Origin: Lycocorax pyrrhopterus obiensis
Lineage: Eukaryota > Chordata > Aves > Passeriformes > Paradisaeidae
DNA: 64,000 nt
Direction of reading: 5' to 3'
NCBI GenBank assembly: GCA_014706295.1
Contig: JACSVZ010000009.1
Coordinates: 35,462,268-35,526,267, forward strand
Position 1 is the stretch's first letter. Each line of letters begins with the position of its first letter. Below the pieces are notes generated by a model. The model was not told the DNA's origin. It did no database searches and was given only the letters and a program-made list of their open reading frames with translations. Below, piece by piece: positions 34,246 to 47,361 of this stretch. The position numbers and the translations under genes were made by a program.

Positions 34246-37200
34246 TCAGCTGTGTATGAGCTACATTTGGTGGTATATAATTCCTCTTGCTCTTGAATTC
34301 TCTTTGTTCTATTTCCATGAAAATAACAAATTCTTCTTTCCCTTAATATCCCTACCTTAAGGAACGAAGTTTGTGGTACAGAAAGTGTGGCTCCATTAAT
34401 TAAAGACCCTTTCTTTGCGTTTCCTTGCTCGTCTGAGCTTTGCTAAGTCACGCTCTGCTGTGTGCCGCGGCAAGTTTAGGAATGCAGAGACTCTTGAAGG
34501 AATTGATTGTATTTGTTGTTGCAGTTCAGCAGAGCTCTGATCCGCAATGCTCGAGCACACCAGGTTGTTCCAGACACCTTTTGCCGTTGTCAGTGCAGTC
34601 GTAGACTTTATTAGGTTGTAAGAGTTAATTTAGTCGTGTCAGGAGGGAGAAGTTGTGCTAGTGCAGGATAGGGGACACAGCACTGACCAGCCAGTGCTCT
34701 CGCTGATGACAGTGCCTGTGAGCAGCACAGCTGTGTTGGTCACTTCCAATTATAATGGCAGGCTACTGGAGTAACAAAAATGCATTTATACAGTGTCCCG
34801 GCCTCTTAACTACACAAAAAATGTAACTAAGAACGTTGTGATTTAGTGACAACACTGCTTTATGAGTCCCTGAGCTATTTGTGGGGAAAAGATGGAAAAG
34901 ATGGCAGCACGTGGCACCTAAGGAGGGAACAGGAAGCTTCCTTAGAAGTGGCTGATCCCGACTGAGTTACAAAAACAACTTCTGGAGGTGTCTCTTGTGT
35001 TATCCAAAATTTTGAACAAAATGTTTATGACCAAAAGAAATGAATCTTAGCAGAATTCAGTTAATATATAGTATATACTACAGGCATGGTATAACATATT
35101 CCATACTGCACTTTTCTCCTTCCCTCGCTTTTTAAACTTTTACCTACTTTTTCCTCTCCTCTCTGTGTTTTTATTAATATAATTGCTATTTGAAAACCTT
35201 TTATGAGGCATATATGATGTGTCCATTTTATTATTGCCGTGGATGGTTAGTCCTGGGTTTGAAGTCATCCACATTTTCTTTCCAGCTCCGTAGCATTTAG
35301 AGAAGGATGTGCTTATAATCAGTCAAGGCAAAATAATTGGAAACAGGAATAATAATAATGTAGCAATGGCCAACATGTTTGTCAACTCGCCTGCGATGGT
35401 TTTGGTTTTCCACTTGACTCAGTGAACGTGCACATGGCATGAGGAGGGAAGCAGGCATCTCTGTGAGTCCGATGTATGCAAACCTGGAAATGCAGTTATC
35501 ACAAACGTTGATTAGATCTGCCGATGTAATTAAAAATACACATCTGCCTCTTTGAAAACGCAGCTCCATTCTTGGGTTTTTGGTTTTAGTCTTTCAGAGA
35601 CAACTGTGCCAATCTGAGCAAGTCGCACAGTAACTTCGTTTGGACAAACTCTCACTCTGCTACTTTTTGTTCATAAATGCAGTTAACAAGTTCTTTTGTA
35701 CTTCTTTGAGTGTTAATTGATGTAAACAAAGTCTGCATTTTATCTAATCCCACTGAAGCTTGTTAAAATTAGAGATGTGCCAAATTATTCCAAAACAGGT
35801 TGTAAAGTAAGTGAACCATTAGATCCACTGGCTCACAAATGGCACAGACAATGTGTGCTCTGTTTGCTTCTTTTTCAGGGACTGTTTATATCAGAACTTT
35901 CAAATCACAGGTTTTTTTGCATCTTTAACATTGTGTTTCGTTAATCTGTATGGCAGAAATATAGTACAGGCAGCAGGGCTGAGCGTGACTGAAGCTATTT
36001 CTAGAAAAGTCCATATATACACTCCTAATTGAGCACACCTAGCAATCAGCTCTGCTAATTTCTATATCCAGCATTCTCTTTCTCACAGACACATCCATTT
36101 GGTAGCACTTTCCCTTTGCAGGACTGTGATTTGCAAAACGGGTTGCTGTCCAATGTGTTACTTCAGTGAGGGTAATCCAACATGCAGGGCTCTGTGTTAA
36201 CCTCAGCTAAGCCTGCAGGGTGAGCACTACGGCATCATTTCCATGGAAAAATTAATAGGATTGATACAACTGCATGGAACTGATGGCCCTTCTGTCCTTT
36301 CCTGGTAACTAGGCTGTCCTCAAAATCTGGTTATTCAGGGCTGCTGTGATTCTGCTCTTCTCCACACTTTTATCTGCTCCTTTGCCTTTTGGAAAATTAT
36401 TCTTTTCCATCTCCTGCCTCCTCTCCAGACTTCAAGGTCTCTGATGTGCTCTGCTGGTACAGGACAATCCCCAGAGCTGTTGTGCCTGCACCATAAACAC
36501 AGAAGTCTACACTCCTGCTCCAGTCCTCATCCCCTTCCTGACTTAATGCCAAATGGGTTCTCTGAAGTCTTCTGACACTTAACCATGAAGACAAGTTCAA
36601 CACCTCCTCTAAGTCTTTAAAAGCTGGGTGTGATGTCTCCCCACTAAGACTTTCACTGCAGGGTCCTACTGATAGAGCTGATGGGCTTGTTCCATACATA
36701 ATATAAGATATATGACTGGGGCTTTATGTTAATATAAATAATAAAAGTCTTATAAAATAGGGAAAGAAGTACCTCTCTGCCCTGTTTTCAAGTTTTGCTC
36801 CAAGTTGTAAATGATCACCAGGGATGAATATCCTACAACTGCACATTTTACAGCATCCCATGGCAACCACTGCTAACCAGAAGTTTGATTGTTAAACGCT
36901 AAATTGAGATATTGTGTCTATGCAGCAGGAACATTCACTGCTGCCCTCAAGGTGAAGGAGAGCAAATCTAGAGAGAAAGCAGCTAGTGCTAGGATTTTCC
37001 TGGGCCCTGGGAACTGGCTAGCTGGATACAGAGGAGCTGATGCACCCGATTAGGAACGAGATCCATAAACACCCTTATGGACCTAGTTAGCAGTGTCTTT
37101 ATTTTAGCTAAATCACCAGTGCTTTTTTCCAATCAAAAATGTCTTATGGACAATTCTTCTCCCAGGTAAAGCTGAGATAATCTGGTGAAGCATGTCAGAA

Positions 37201-37872
37201 AAGACAGATCTCAAAGATCAGTATATATAGATGTTATCTTTCATAATTCTGTTTTTTTCTAGCTGCCAGCACCATAGTATCTAATCTTTCTAGCAAACAG
37301 GTGGCTCTTGCAGCATGCTTTACAATCAGTCAGACTTTGGCTCAGTCTAATTTGCTTAATCATATTAATTAATTACTTTTGTAAATGTCAGAAAAGTTCA
37401 GCACACATTTTACTTTTTAAAAAGATTTTTTAAGATCTTTCTAGTAAATATGTAACTTTGAAATATCTGCAGTATTTTTACTGAAATTGCATAGTTACTC
37501 AGATTATTCATTACAAGTAAACTATTCAACTTTTTTTTCTCAGTCTTCTTTCACTTTGCAAATTGACTTAGATTTCTATGAATTTATTTCCTATTTTATA
37601 TCAGTTTAATTAGGCGATGCCAATCAATTTCATCCTATGATCTGTTCTGCTAGTTACAGTGTGGCATTTTTCCATTTAATATACCCTCTGATTGGAGAAC
37701 AAAGTATTTTTAATGGTAGGTAAGCACTATGGACTAGAAATTATTTGGGTTTTTTCCCAAATGACTTTTATTTATGTATACCAAGATTTGTTTGCTGAAG
37801 AGTGAGGGATTTTTTTTCAAGTATTGGAAACTTCAGAAGTCAGTTTTAGAGTAGGAAATGAAAAGGGTCATA

Positions 37873-37916
37873 CACCTCCTAAAGGTGGAACTCACACAGG
37901 TGGTGTAAGCCACCTG
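37873..37916. promoter_or_regulatory. Cluster of four CACCT/AGGTG boxes with an 8-bp hairpin
   Basis: Cores lie at 37873-37877 (CACCT), 37883-37887 (AGGTG), 37897-37902 (CAGGTG) and 37911-37916 (CACCTG). The last two sit in a perfect inverted repeat, ACAGGTGG - TGTAAG - CCACCTGT. Paired CACCT boxes are the known recognition pattern of ZEB1/ZEB2 repressors, and CAGGTG also binds Snail and E proteins. Binding here is inferred; the motif cluster is what is seen. Confidence 0.35.
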
Positions 37917-40900
37917 TCTTAACCAAAATGGTGACAGTGCATTCTTCACTTAATTAACAATATAAATGAGATGTTGATAACAGTCACAGTACAACGTCTG
38001 ATAATTTTGTGCAGGGTTTTTTTTTTTCCTTTTTTTTTGGCTGTGTGTTGGATGTTATGTGGTTATTTAGTAAGGCTCAGAACAGAGGTCAAGGCAGAGG
38101 TGATGCTCTGAGTGGCAGTTCTGAGAATCAAAATATTGAGACTTTATAGAACTCTGCAGTCACTGAATCATAGCAGGCTTAGGTGAAATGAAGGAAAACA
38201 AATGTTCCTACCTCTAGAAGCCTTGGGGGAACCACTTGAAATAAAGCCTAATTGACTAACAAATCTACAAATGGTGCTTTTCCTTACATCTGACCATGTT
38301 GTACACTTCCCATAATTTCTTTGTTCTAACACATTTTCTGACTAATGGCTTCTGATGCGTGCAGTCCCTGCTGCCAGTCGGGGTGTAGGCGATGTGCTCC
38401 AGATGTGCAGTGTAGGATCACTGTCCTGCAGCAAAAAGTCCTTCTGTTCCCATCTGTAACAATATTTAACTTTGAACAGGGCAGTGATGGTTACAAAGAA
38501 TTTCTCTTTTCTTTGGTATGTATGAAAGCCTGAGACTTTTAGGTTAAAAATAAGTAAACACGAGAAGCTCAACAAACCCCCAATTTTCTGCCACATGGTA
38601 TCTTCAAGTTACTCATCATCTCTTAAGGACAAGCCAACAAAAGCATTTGGTTTATTCTTGCACCATGGAAGCTTCCAGCCTAGAAACCATCTTAAATTGT
38701 AAACCTTGGAGATTTCATTGTTCCATGTACTCTTATGCTATTAATACTCTTAAAGCTAATTGTTTGGGTCAGATCTTCTAATTCAGCTGTGCATAGGAGT
38801 AGCAGACACTGTACAGGGCAAAAGGAAGCTGAACACGAGCACAAGGGGTTGTTTTAATTGTCTAGGAATTTGTCTCTCATTCTGAGATGGCTGTGTGTGG
38901 TATTCTTTTTAATGAAACAAAATGAAGGTCGCACCACAAGTTGGCCTTGTTGACTTTAAAGTGCATGAAATCTCACCAGCCCTTCAGTGAGCATGGGGTA
39001 CATTTAAGCAGAAGAAGGCAGATTTTGTGTGGATCTAGACCAATTGATGTTTTTTTGGCAGAAACAATAGAAAACATATTACATTCTGTTTTTATGTTTG
39101 TTTCCTCACACTGTGTGGTTTTGTCTGGTTTCTCTGCAAGCAAGGTTCAAGCTGGCGAGCCACACAGTTTCCTTTTGATTTCTTTGTTGTTCGTTTATTG
39201 GAATTTGAGATTGGAAGCAGATACAGTGGATGCAAACCCAAGCGAGCCAAAATGTTTTCAGTCTGCCTGTGCAGCCCTGCCTGAAAGCTCAAGTCATTGA
39301 ATTTTATACAGCAACGATATTAAGCTAATTCTTCCAACTCTTCTGGAATGTATATTTCCATTAGGATGGATGTATTCACATAAACTAGTTATTTTAATAT
39401 TCTTCTGAACTGGAATGCAATTACTCACTCAAATTAGCCTTTCAAAATATTGACTAAAGGGGTTATGACATTCTGATCCTTCATGAGGCTATGGTCAAAA
39501 ATTCAAAGTTTGTCAAGATTCAAGATGCAGGCACATGAAATGGAGTATAAATGCAGGTTATGTATACTCCATCTGCAGCAATAATATTCTAAAAACTTAA
39601 TCAGTATAATACTGCTTGACAGAATAGCACAAGATAAACTAATATTTTCAGTTCAATTGCATAAAGGCAGTTTAAAAATAGGCCTTACCATTTGATCATG
39701 CATTATTTTCCCTATGAAAGAACATGTGGAAACAGTAAGAAATGATAATCCAACATAAAATATACAAATGTACAAATTTGATCCAAATGCTCCAGACAAG
39801 CCAATATGGCAACCAGTATAACATAGTCTGCTGCTCACTAGCATGCTTTCAGCATCAGTTCTTAAGGGTTTTTTTAATGTTTAAATATATTTGATGTCCA
39901 CATAGGAGTCCAGATAGAGCACTGGGGCACCAATGCCTTCACATCTGAAGCTGTTGTTTAGCATCTGGCTCCCACCTGCCCACTTAACATAATTACTCAA
40001 CATCAAACACTACTTTGCTCATCTCCAGACTTCAAAGCCTCAAAGGAAAGTCCTCGTGCTTCTCTAAGAGCCTGCCATGGCCATCACTGGTGCTGATGGT
40101 GGCACTGGCACCATCACCCACGTGGTGCAGGAGGGCGAGGGGCAACATTGAGACACAATCCTTTCCCCCTGTGTACATGTTGTGTGAAGCTCAGCATATT
40201 TTTCCTATTTTATTTTCTTTAATAGGACAAGAAAGGCCCTTGTCTCTGGTAAGAAGACCAGAGTGCTTGTTCTGGTGTCTGCCTCACTTTGTGTACTTAC
40301 CCCACTTCCCAGTCCAGGTGACTTGCTGTGGACAAAGGTGCTGAACCTTTCCTTTTGTTGGAATAAGACACTAAGATCTCCGCTCTTCTGGCTTGAGAGG
40401 CAGCTTTGATAGTCTCCTACCTGAGTTTGTTAGTAGTGCCAGGGAGCTGCCTGGTTCAGTCAGGCTCATCCATCTCCAGGTTGTTGTGACGTGGAGCTGC
40501 TCTCACTTGGATCTTCCACTGCGTATTCACCATGTGCAAAGGCATTGCCCTTCCTCAGCTTCACAGGAACTGGGGAACACTCCAAGGAACACACAGGTGA
40601 AAAAGAGAAGTTTCTATGGCCATTCCTCTTTGAAGGGTGTTTGCTCACATCACATCTCTTTCCAGCATGGAATTCCTGAGCTTGAGCTCACGATGCTCTT
40701 TCCCGAGTGGCACAAAAGCTGTGGCATGGTGGGCATACCTGGCACACCTGCTGTGAGAATTGAGAATTAAAAATCTTGTGAATTAAAAATCTGACTTTCA
40801 GAAACTAGACTCAGACTGTGAATATATGCAGAGTAAACAGGTCTCAGAGAACAGAAGCTGCAGGTAAATCATCTGGTTTGTGTTTTTTCTAGATCAACTG

Positions 40901-43900
40901 AATTTACATATGTGTTTTGTTTTGGAGATTTTACTCTTATTTTGGTTGCTTTCCTTTAACTCGTGGTGATTTAGAGATGCTATTTAGATGTTGTTTTGTA
41001 ATGCAAGAATGTGTAATCCTGAAAAAATGTGGAAAGCAAAACTTTCCTAAAAAATGTTATACTTTCTTTTCCTGCACAGATTAATGTGTCAGGCAAATGA
41101 TAAATATCAACAGTGTTTTCAGAGCAAAAATACTTTAGATAAAGGGCAGAAACAAAGAAAATGCGTGTCGGGTGTGTTAGGCTATGAGTGAGTTAAGAGT
41201 CTTTGATAGCGGTTATTCTGCTAGTCCAAATAATGACTAATTACCACGGCAATCCTTATGTTCTGTGCCATACGGACCCCACCATTCCCACTTAAAAACA
41301 CTAATGGCAAATATACATTGCAAACAGATGCCATGTGCACATATCATCTGAAAAGGCTTTCAGGAAAACAAGATTGCTGGTCTTTGGATGGAAGCAGAGC
41401 AGTTGCGCTGCAGGATGGCAGAGCACCAGTGATTCCCGTCCCGCAAGAGACTCCCCGTCTGTGCCACCACTGCAGGAGGATCAGGGATGGAGAGAGAGAA
41501 AAGCCTGGCTCAGGTTTGAACACAAATCACCCTCTCCAGGTACAGCTTTTCTGTGCCACGAGCACACCTGGGTCGTAGAATATGAAGTCTGAGCAGACTG
41601 AGATGCTTCTCATTAGCTCCAAGCCTGTGTTGGTCCCCAGCTGCTGGGGAACAGCTTTGGAACCCAGGCTGCTGGATAGTTTGAGGGTCTCTCTCTGAGA
41701 TGCTGTCTGGAGAAATGGTATTTAAGGTCTTTCCACCCCCAGAAATTAATTTCCCTCTGCCTGTTTCAAGGTAACTTCTGCTCAGCTAAGCCCATGTGTT
41801 TGCCAGACCATGGATGTCCCTGACAGCATCACCTTTGGGGAGCTCTGAATTAACGAACAAAAATTGCAGATTTATAGTCCAGGGGTTGGTAGAGGTGCAC
41901 GGGGAATGGAGAGAAGCAGGAGAGGACTGCGAATTGCCACAACTGGTACCATGGTACAGCCCTGGGATGGGCAGGGGCTCCATGGATCAGAGCTCCTGGT
42001 GGACTGCAACTGCTCCTGTAATCCCACCCTTCCGTCATTCCTGCACAGGCTCAGTGCAGAACTTTGACTTCTGTAATGAGCCACTTTAGGAGGGGAACTA
42101 GGCCTGTAGACAACATAATTTGAACTGCAAAGGGCCAGTAGTTTGAAAATGTGGAGTTAAATTTTGGAAAGCAAGGGGCATCCATACTTTTCAAAACCCT
42201 TTGCTAGGAAAGGAAAGGAGAAGTGAAAGCAAAGAAAGAGAAAGGAGAAAAGAAAAGGGGAAAAAGATTACTTTGCCTACAAATGATTGCTCTAGATCTT
42301 CTCACTGCATTCTGGGTTTAACCACCGTGAAACCTCCCATGAAATGAATACAAATGTCTCTTTAGTCCTGATCTCAGAGATGAGGAGTTTTGGTCCACAG
42401 AGGCTTCACAAATGCTGAGCCCACTGAGGACCTGCCAGCTGGTGCATCCTGTCCCAAAGCACAGCTCAGCCGTGCTCCTGGCAGCACCGAGGGGTGCCAG
42501 GATCCGGAGATTCTGCGGGCACAGCTGCTGCCAGGAGAAGGCGAGGGACACATTTGTGTTTGCTCGGCAGCCGTGGCCAGTGGCACAGCTCTGCCACTTG
42601 ACACATCATAAGACAAACATGTCAGGAGAGGATTGATATGTTTGAAAATCAATCTGTGAGCAGCTTTCAGCATTAGCAAAGTTTCTTTCTGATATTTCTG
42701 CCATTTTGCTGCGTTGTGATTTTAGAAGAATTGAGTTATTCTCTTTAATAAGCATCCAATTCTACAACAAATCCTTAGTAATATGAAGCTGTGTATCTCA
42801 TAAATTCTGATGAAAATTACTTATAATAATTTTCCAATTAATTCTAAAGGCCTACTAGTATGTTGATGCAACCAGTGCAGTGTCAAGTATAACCCTGAAT
42901 CCATGGCAATTCCTGAAGCATCATGAGATCTTGATTATTGAAACATAGCAAATAACTCACCAGCTTTAATGCAGTAAACGTCTGAAGGAAAAGGTGTATT
43001 TACCTTAAAATATGAAGTTTTCAAAGCACTGAGAGAGAAAGGCCTACTGTGACCTTATAATTGCACGAACTGATATCCTTAGGACATGAAAATATTTTAA
43101 AATCTGATCTCAGAATTCCTCCAGCTACCTGCCCCTCTGTCCTGCATGTTAGTCCTACATTTTTACTGCTTTATTGCTCTTCTGCTTGCCCCTTCAGAAT
43201 CATGCTTACGTTACACATTCCTCTAGACAGTCTTTCACACTTCATAAGGCTCTGAACTATCATTAATTAGGAGGCATTTCCTCCTGAAAGTCCCCTATGT
43301 CTCTCTGATGGCGCATGAAGAGAGAGATATATCCTCACCAAATGAATAGTTTCTCCCTGTTGGTCATTATCCCTGTGGGACAGTGAAATCTGTCCTGGTG
43401 TCACTGACCATGGGCACGTAGAGTGAGCTTACAGAAAATATTTGTCCAGAGGTACAGAGGTGTTCACTTTCTGTATGAGTTTACATGGAATATCTGTGCT
43501 CAGTCAAGCCCTACCCATAATACTTACAGCTGCAATAATCTTTCCAATTACTTTTTTTCCATCAAATCCCATTATTTATATTTCAAGTTTAGCCTTTTTT
43601 TTTTTCATAAGAGGCACAACAGTGAATATGGCATGTTATTATTTTCAATGCATTCAGTGCTTGAGCCGCATTCTTTTTATTTTTTTTTTCCTGGCTTAAC
43701 TTCTGTGTGAAAACAGTGCTGGATAATTTACATTATTAATACTTTTTTTAATGCTTCTCTGTATGGGGGAAAAGCACCTGGCCTCATCATTTTATGCAGA
43801 GGCTAAAGCCCAATGTGGAAAGCTCAGACTTCCTTTTGTAAAGCTCAAAGACATTTATCTATGTTATGTGTATTCGGATACTTAGGAATCTTTTCTATCT

Positions 43901-44455
43901 CTCCCCCAGGGCCTTACAGGACATTTTCCATGTATATCTTAGTGGGATTGTTCAGCACTGTGTCCATTCCATCTACCTCCAACTTCACCTGAAGGGCAAA
44001 ATCCTTAAGATCTTGACACAATACTGATAAATACATGGAATTATTAAAGTTGCCATCTCAGCAGAATAGGATTGCTGCCGCCTTTGTTCTCAGGGGAATA
44101 CATATTTCACCCAGTAGCAAGACACCCAACTGCTGCAACAATCAAAACTCTCTGAAATGCCTTTAAGCTAATCATCTTTGAACATAAGCCTTTGTTGTTA
44201 AATCAGGGACCTTCAAGATGCAAGGCACAGAAACCTTTTTTGTTTTTTCTCCACCTTGCACAAAACAGCTTTAAGCCTGTCACCGCTGACAGTAAGGTTC
44301 AGTGATCTGTCAACATTCACCCCTGATAAAGACAGTGAGAGAAATCCGTGGCTCTGGAGAGTTCAGTAGAGACCAAACAGTATGTTTGCAAAAGAGCATT
44401 TTTATATGTTTTCTTGTGACAGCACTAGTTTAACAGAAAATAGTTGGAGTGTGCC

Positions 44456-44510
44456 AAAAAAAAAAAAAAAAGGGTAAAAGAGAAAGAAAAGAAAAAAAAA
44501 TAGAAAAAAA
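44456..44510. repeat. Poly-A-rich low-complexity run
   Basis: Sixteen As followed by an A/G mix ending in TAGAAAAAAAG. Low complexity only. Confidence 0.9.
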
Positions 44511-47341
44511 GACAGAAGTAGTAAGTTAGGCTAGCATGACATGATGGATCTGGGCTATGACAAACAGAATTGGAAAAAAACTTCCCTGGGGACCAACTAT
44601 AGCAGGTTTGCTGAATTGTATTTCTTGATTTCTTACTGTGCAACAGTGCTTTTTAGTGTTAGATTGACTAGGCTTCAGAATATTTTTAAAATTGTACAAA
44701 TCAAAATCCATGTAGCTTAAAAATGAAAGATGTAAAAGGTTTAGGAGTTTGATGTATTGAAAGGCATTCTGTATTCCCTCATGTGAGTATTAAACGTACA
44801 CTTTGTCTGTTTGATGAATTTTAAATCTTTGTGGATTGCAACATGCACCGCAGCAGTTTAGGGGGTATAAACCTTGTCTGAAGGGAAGTGTAAAGGATGT
44901 GCAGTGGTCAGGCTTCAAACTAAGCTATTCTTCACTTTTCCTGGCTTGCCTAGGTGCTGCAAAATGTACCCAATCCAATTTATAGGGAGCTAAGTAAGAG
45001 CACCTGGGGAAAAAAATCTTGAAATATTCTTTTTGGAACCAACTAACCCTGACTACATTAAATGCAGGGAATTTTCATCTTGTTTTAATTTTAGTGCAGT
45101 ATGAAAAAACAAGGAGATATTTATGAAGAAAAGACAGGCTGAAGGGATCAGAATATTTTGGAATAATAAATGCCTTTATTCAAACCTACTGTCATGTCAA
45201 ACAAGGGTCTTGCCTAGTGACAAGCAAAGTGAGGACGAAAGGCTTTAGGGGCTTGAAAAATGACATTAGATGACATTGATCTCAAAACCTCTGGTTTCTA
45301 GGTGCATCAACAGAAAGCTGGCACAGCAGGCCAGCAACACAAGGCGTGTTTTACTGGGTCCTGTCATCTCTCTCAATTCAATTCTGCCTCCTGGTGATGG
45401 AAATATCTCTGTCCACCACGGCAGCATTTTCTATAACACACTTACAAAGTGCTCACGAAAAAAAGCATTAAGACATGAAATGGTAGTTATGGAATCCAAA
45501 CAAAATATCATATCCATGCTTTAATTGGGATGGATTTGGATGTGTGTTTGTATGTATGTCAAGTACAAGGGAAAAGATGGTGCTGTTTGGGAGGGACTGC
45601 TGTATTGGTAGGAGTAGAGGGTGAGGGTGGAGTAGGGAAGATCAGCCCAAGCCTTCCTGTGACTTTAGTTTTTTTCAAATCAAAATAAATTAGCTCCCAT
45701 TTCCTTGCTCCTCTTCAAAAGTTACCTCTCCTTTCTGCTTCAATACTTAGATGTTTACCCCAACCTGAGCTTCTGATATTAATTTTGAAAAAGAGAGGCT
45801 CATGACTGAGCTCTCAGACAAAAATTTTGTGATCACGGGGGAGTCTAATGGTAGGTGCAGAACTGAGCCTGGACAGACATCAAGAGGTGATGAATGTTTA
45901 CAAGACTTTAATTTTTCGGCTGTCACTATGAATATTAACTGATTATTCTTCAGAGCAACTTCCGGAAAGGCTTCACTACACTTGTTTCCAATTGGGGAAA
46001 TCAAAGATTTAAATACAAAGTTAAGAATCAGGTAAAATGTTAAAGTTACTGTTCCTACATCCAAGACCATGCAGCCCCTACAAAGTAATGGGGGTTGTGT
46101 CTGCAGTTGAAGTCTCTTAGATCAGGGGCTGCTTTAGTTCAACATCTAATAAGGCATGAAAAAAATAAATAAATACACCAGCAATAATTTTTAAGGGACA
46201 TAAAAAGTCATCTCCTTTCCATGACCTTCCAGCCTGTATCATCAAAGGTCACCTGTGAGATGAGAAGCACATTCTGGACTCTGTGAGGGGGATAGTGGTG
46301 CTGTTGCCAATTGCTTTGACTCGCATTATCAGCCATGGTACTGCCAATCACTCTGCTGATGCCTGTCAGGTTTCCACTGCTGCCAAGCAGAATGTAAAAT
46401 TGACAGGGAATATTACAGCGCTCGTCAAAAACTGCGAGATACCTCTGCCTTGGGGAGAGCAGGCACCTGTGGTTACAGACAAGGATCAAGGCTCGGGAAC
46501 ACTTCGTTGCTCCCTTTACATTTTTTGAAACTTAATAATTTTAGAAGTGAAGTGCACAGTTCACCCATATTGAGATTCTTATTATGAAATTGATATTTCC
46601 ACAGATTGAGCTAACATCCAATATGCTTTCCAATGCAAGTCTTAAGCAGAGATGTGAAATAAAATCAAAATGGGATTAAATTTTTGACAGTGGGAACAAT
46701 ACTCGTTAATTCTGTAGTCTAAAGTTTTGAGTGGCTGATCCGTATCTTTTTATAATATGTACTGTGGTCAGTTCCAAAAATCTGTCTACATGTTTCTTTT
46801 CTATTTGACATGGTTTCTCCAATTTCAAGAAGTTCTCTTCCACCTATTGCAGTATTCTTGGGTCTTACTGCTCAAACCCAGGGTTTGTATTTGTACAGCC
46901 ATCTAAAGCGTGGTTCATTAATCATCTGTAAAGGGTAGGGTTTCACAAATGTAATACACACAAAAACTACAGCCAGCTGGACTTCTGGGTTTCCAGCAGG
47001 ACAATGACATGCCAGGAATACTTTGCCATTACAACCTGACACTAGGTTTTCTGCCGAACAGAGGAGACTCATGAATACATTCAAGAGAAGTCAATAGCTT
47101 GTGCAGCTATCGAGAATTATTTAATTAAATCTGGAAGCTTTCAAGGAAGCCATAAAAATGAGGTTAATATGTCAGACTAATAAATTCTATATAATTAAGC
47201 TCCCCAAATATAGAAATTTCAGAATACGATGCTAAACATATCACAGTAGGGACATCAATTTATTTAATCTTAACATTGTTGCATTGTCTCCATGAACTTC
47301 CATTGGTGTCACAATAAGATTATTATGACAGCACCATTAAG

Positions 47342-47361
47342 CCCCATTCAAATGAATGGGG
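47342..47361. repeat. Short palindrome
   Basis: CCCCATTCA - AA - TGAATGGGG: perfect 9-base arms around a two-base centre. It may be the core of a decayed palindromic repeat related to the remnants at 5281 and 30851, or a chance inverted repeat. Confidence 0.5.

Larger units (their letters stand above)
28429..37871 (+). other. Intron DNA
   Basis: Over 9 kb of mostly AT-rich intron with no clear transposon. It contains poly-T and poly-A tracts (31583-31623, 34211-34245) and a possible palindromic-repeat remnant at 30851-30912. Frames such as 32051-32560 on the minus strand are partly poly-Lys or poly-Phe translations of homopolymers and show no recognised domain. Confidence 0.7.
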
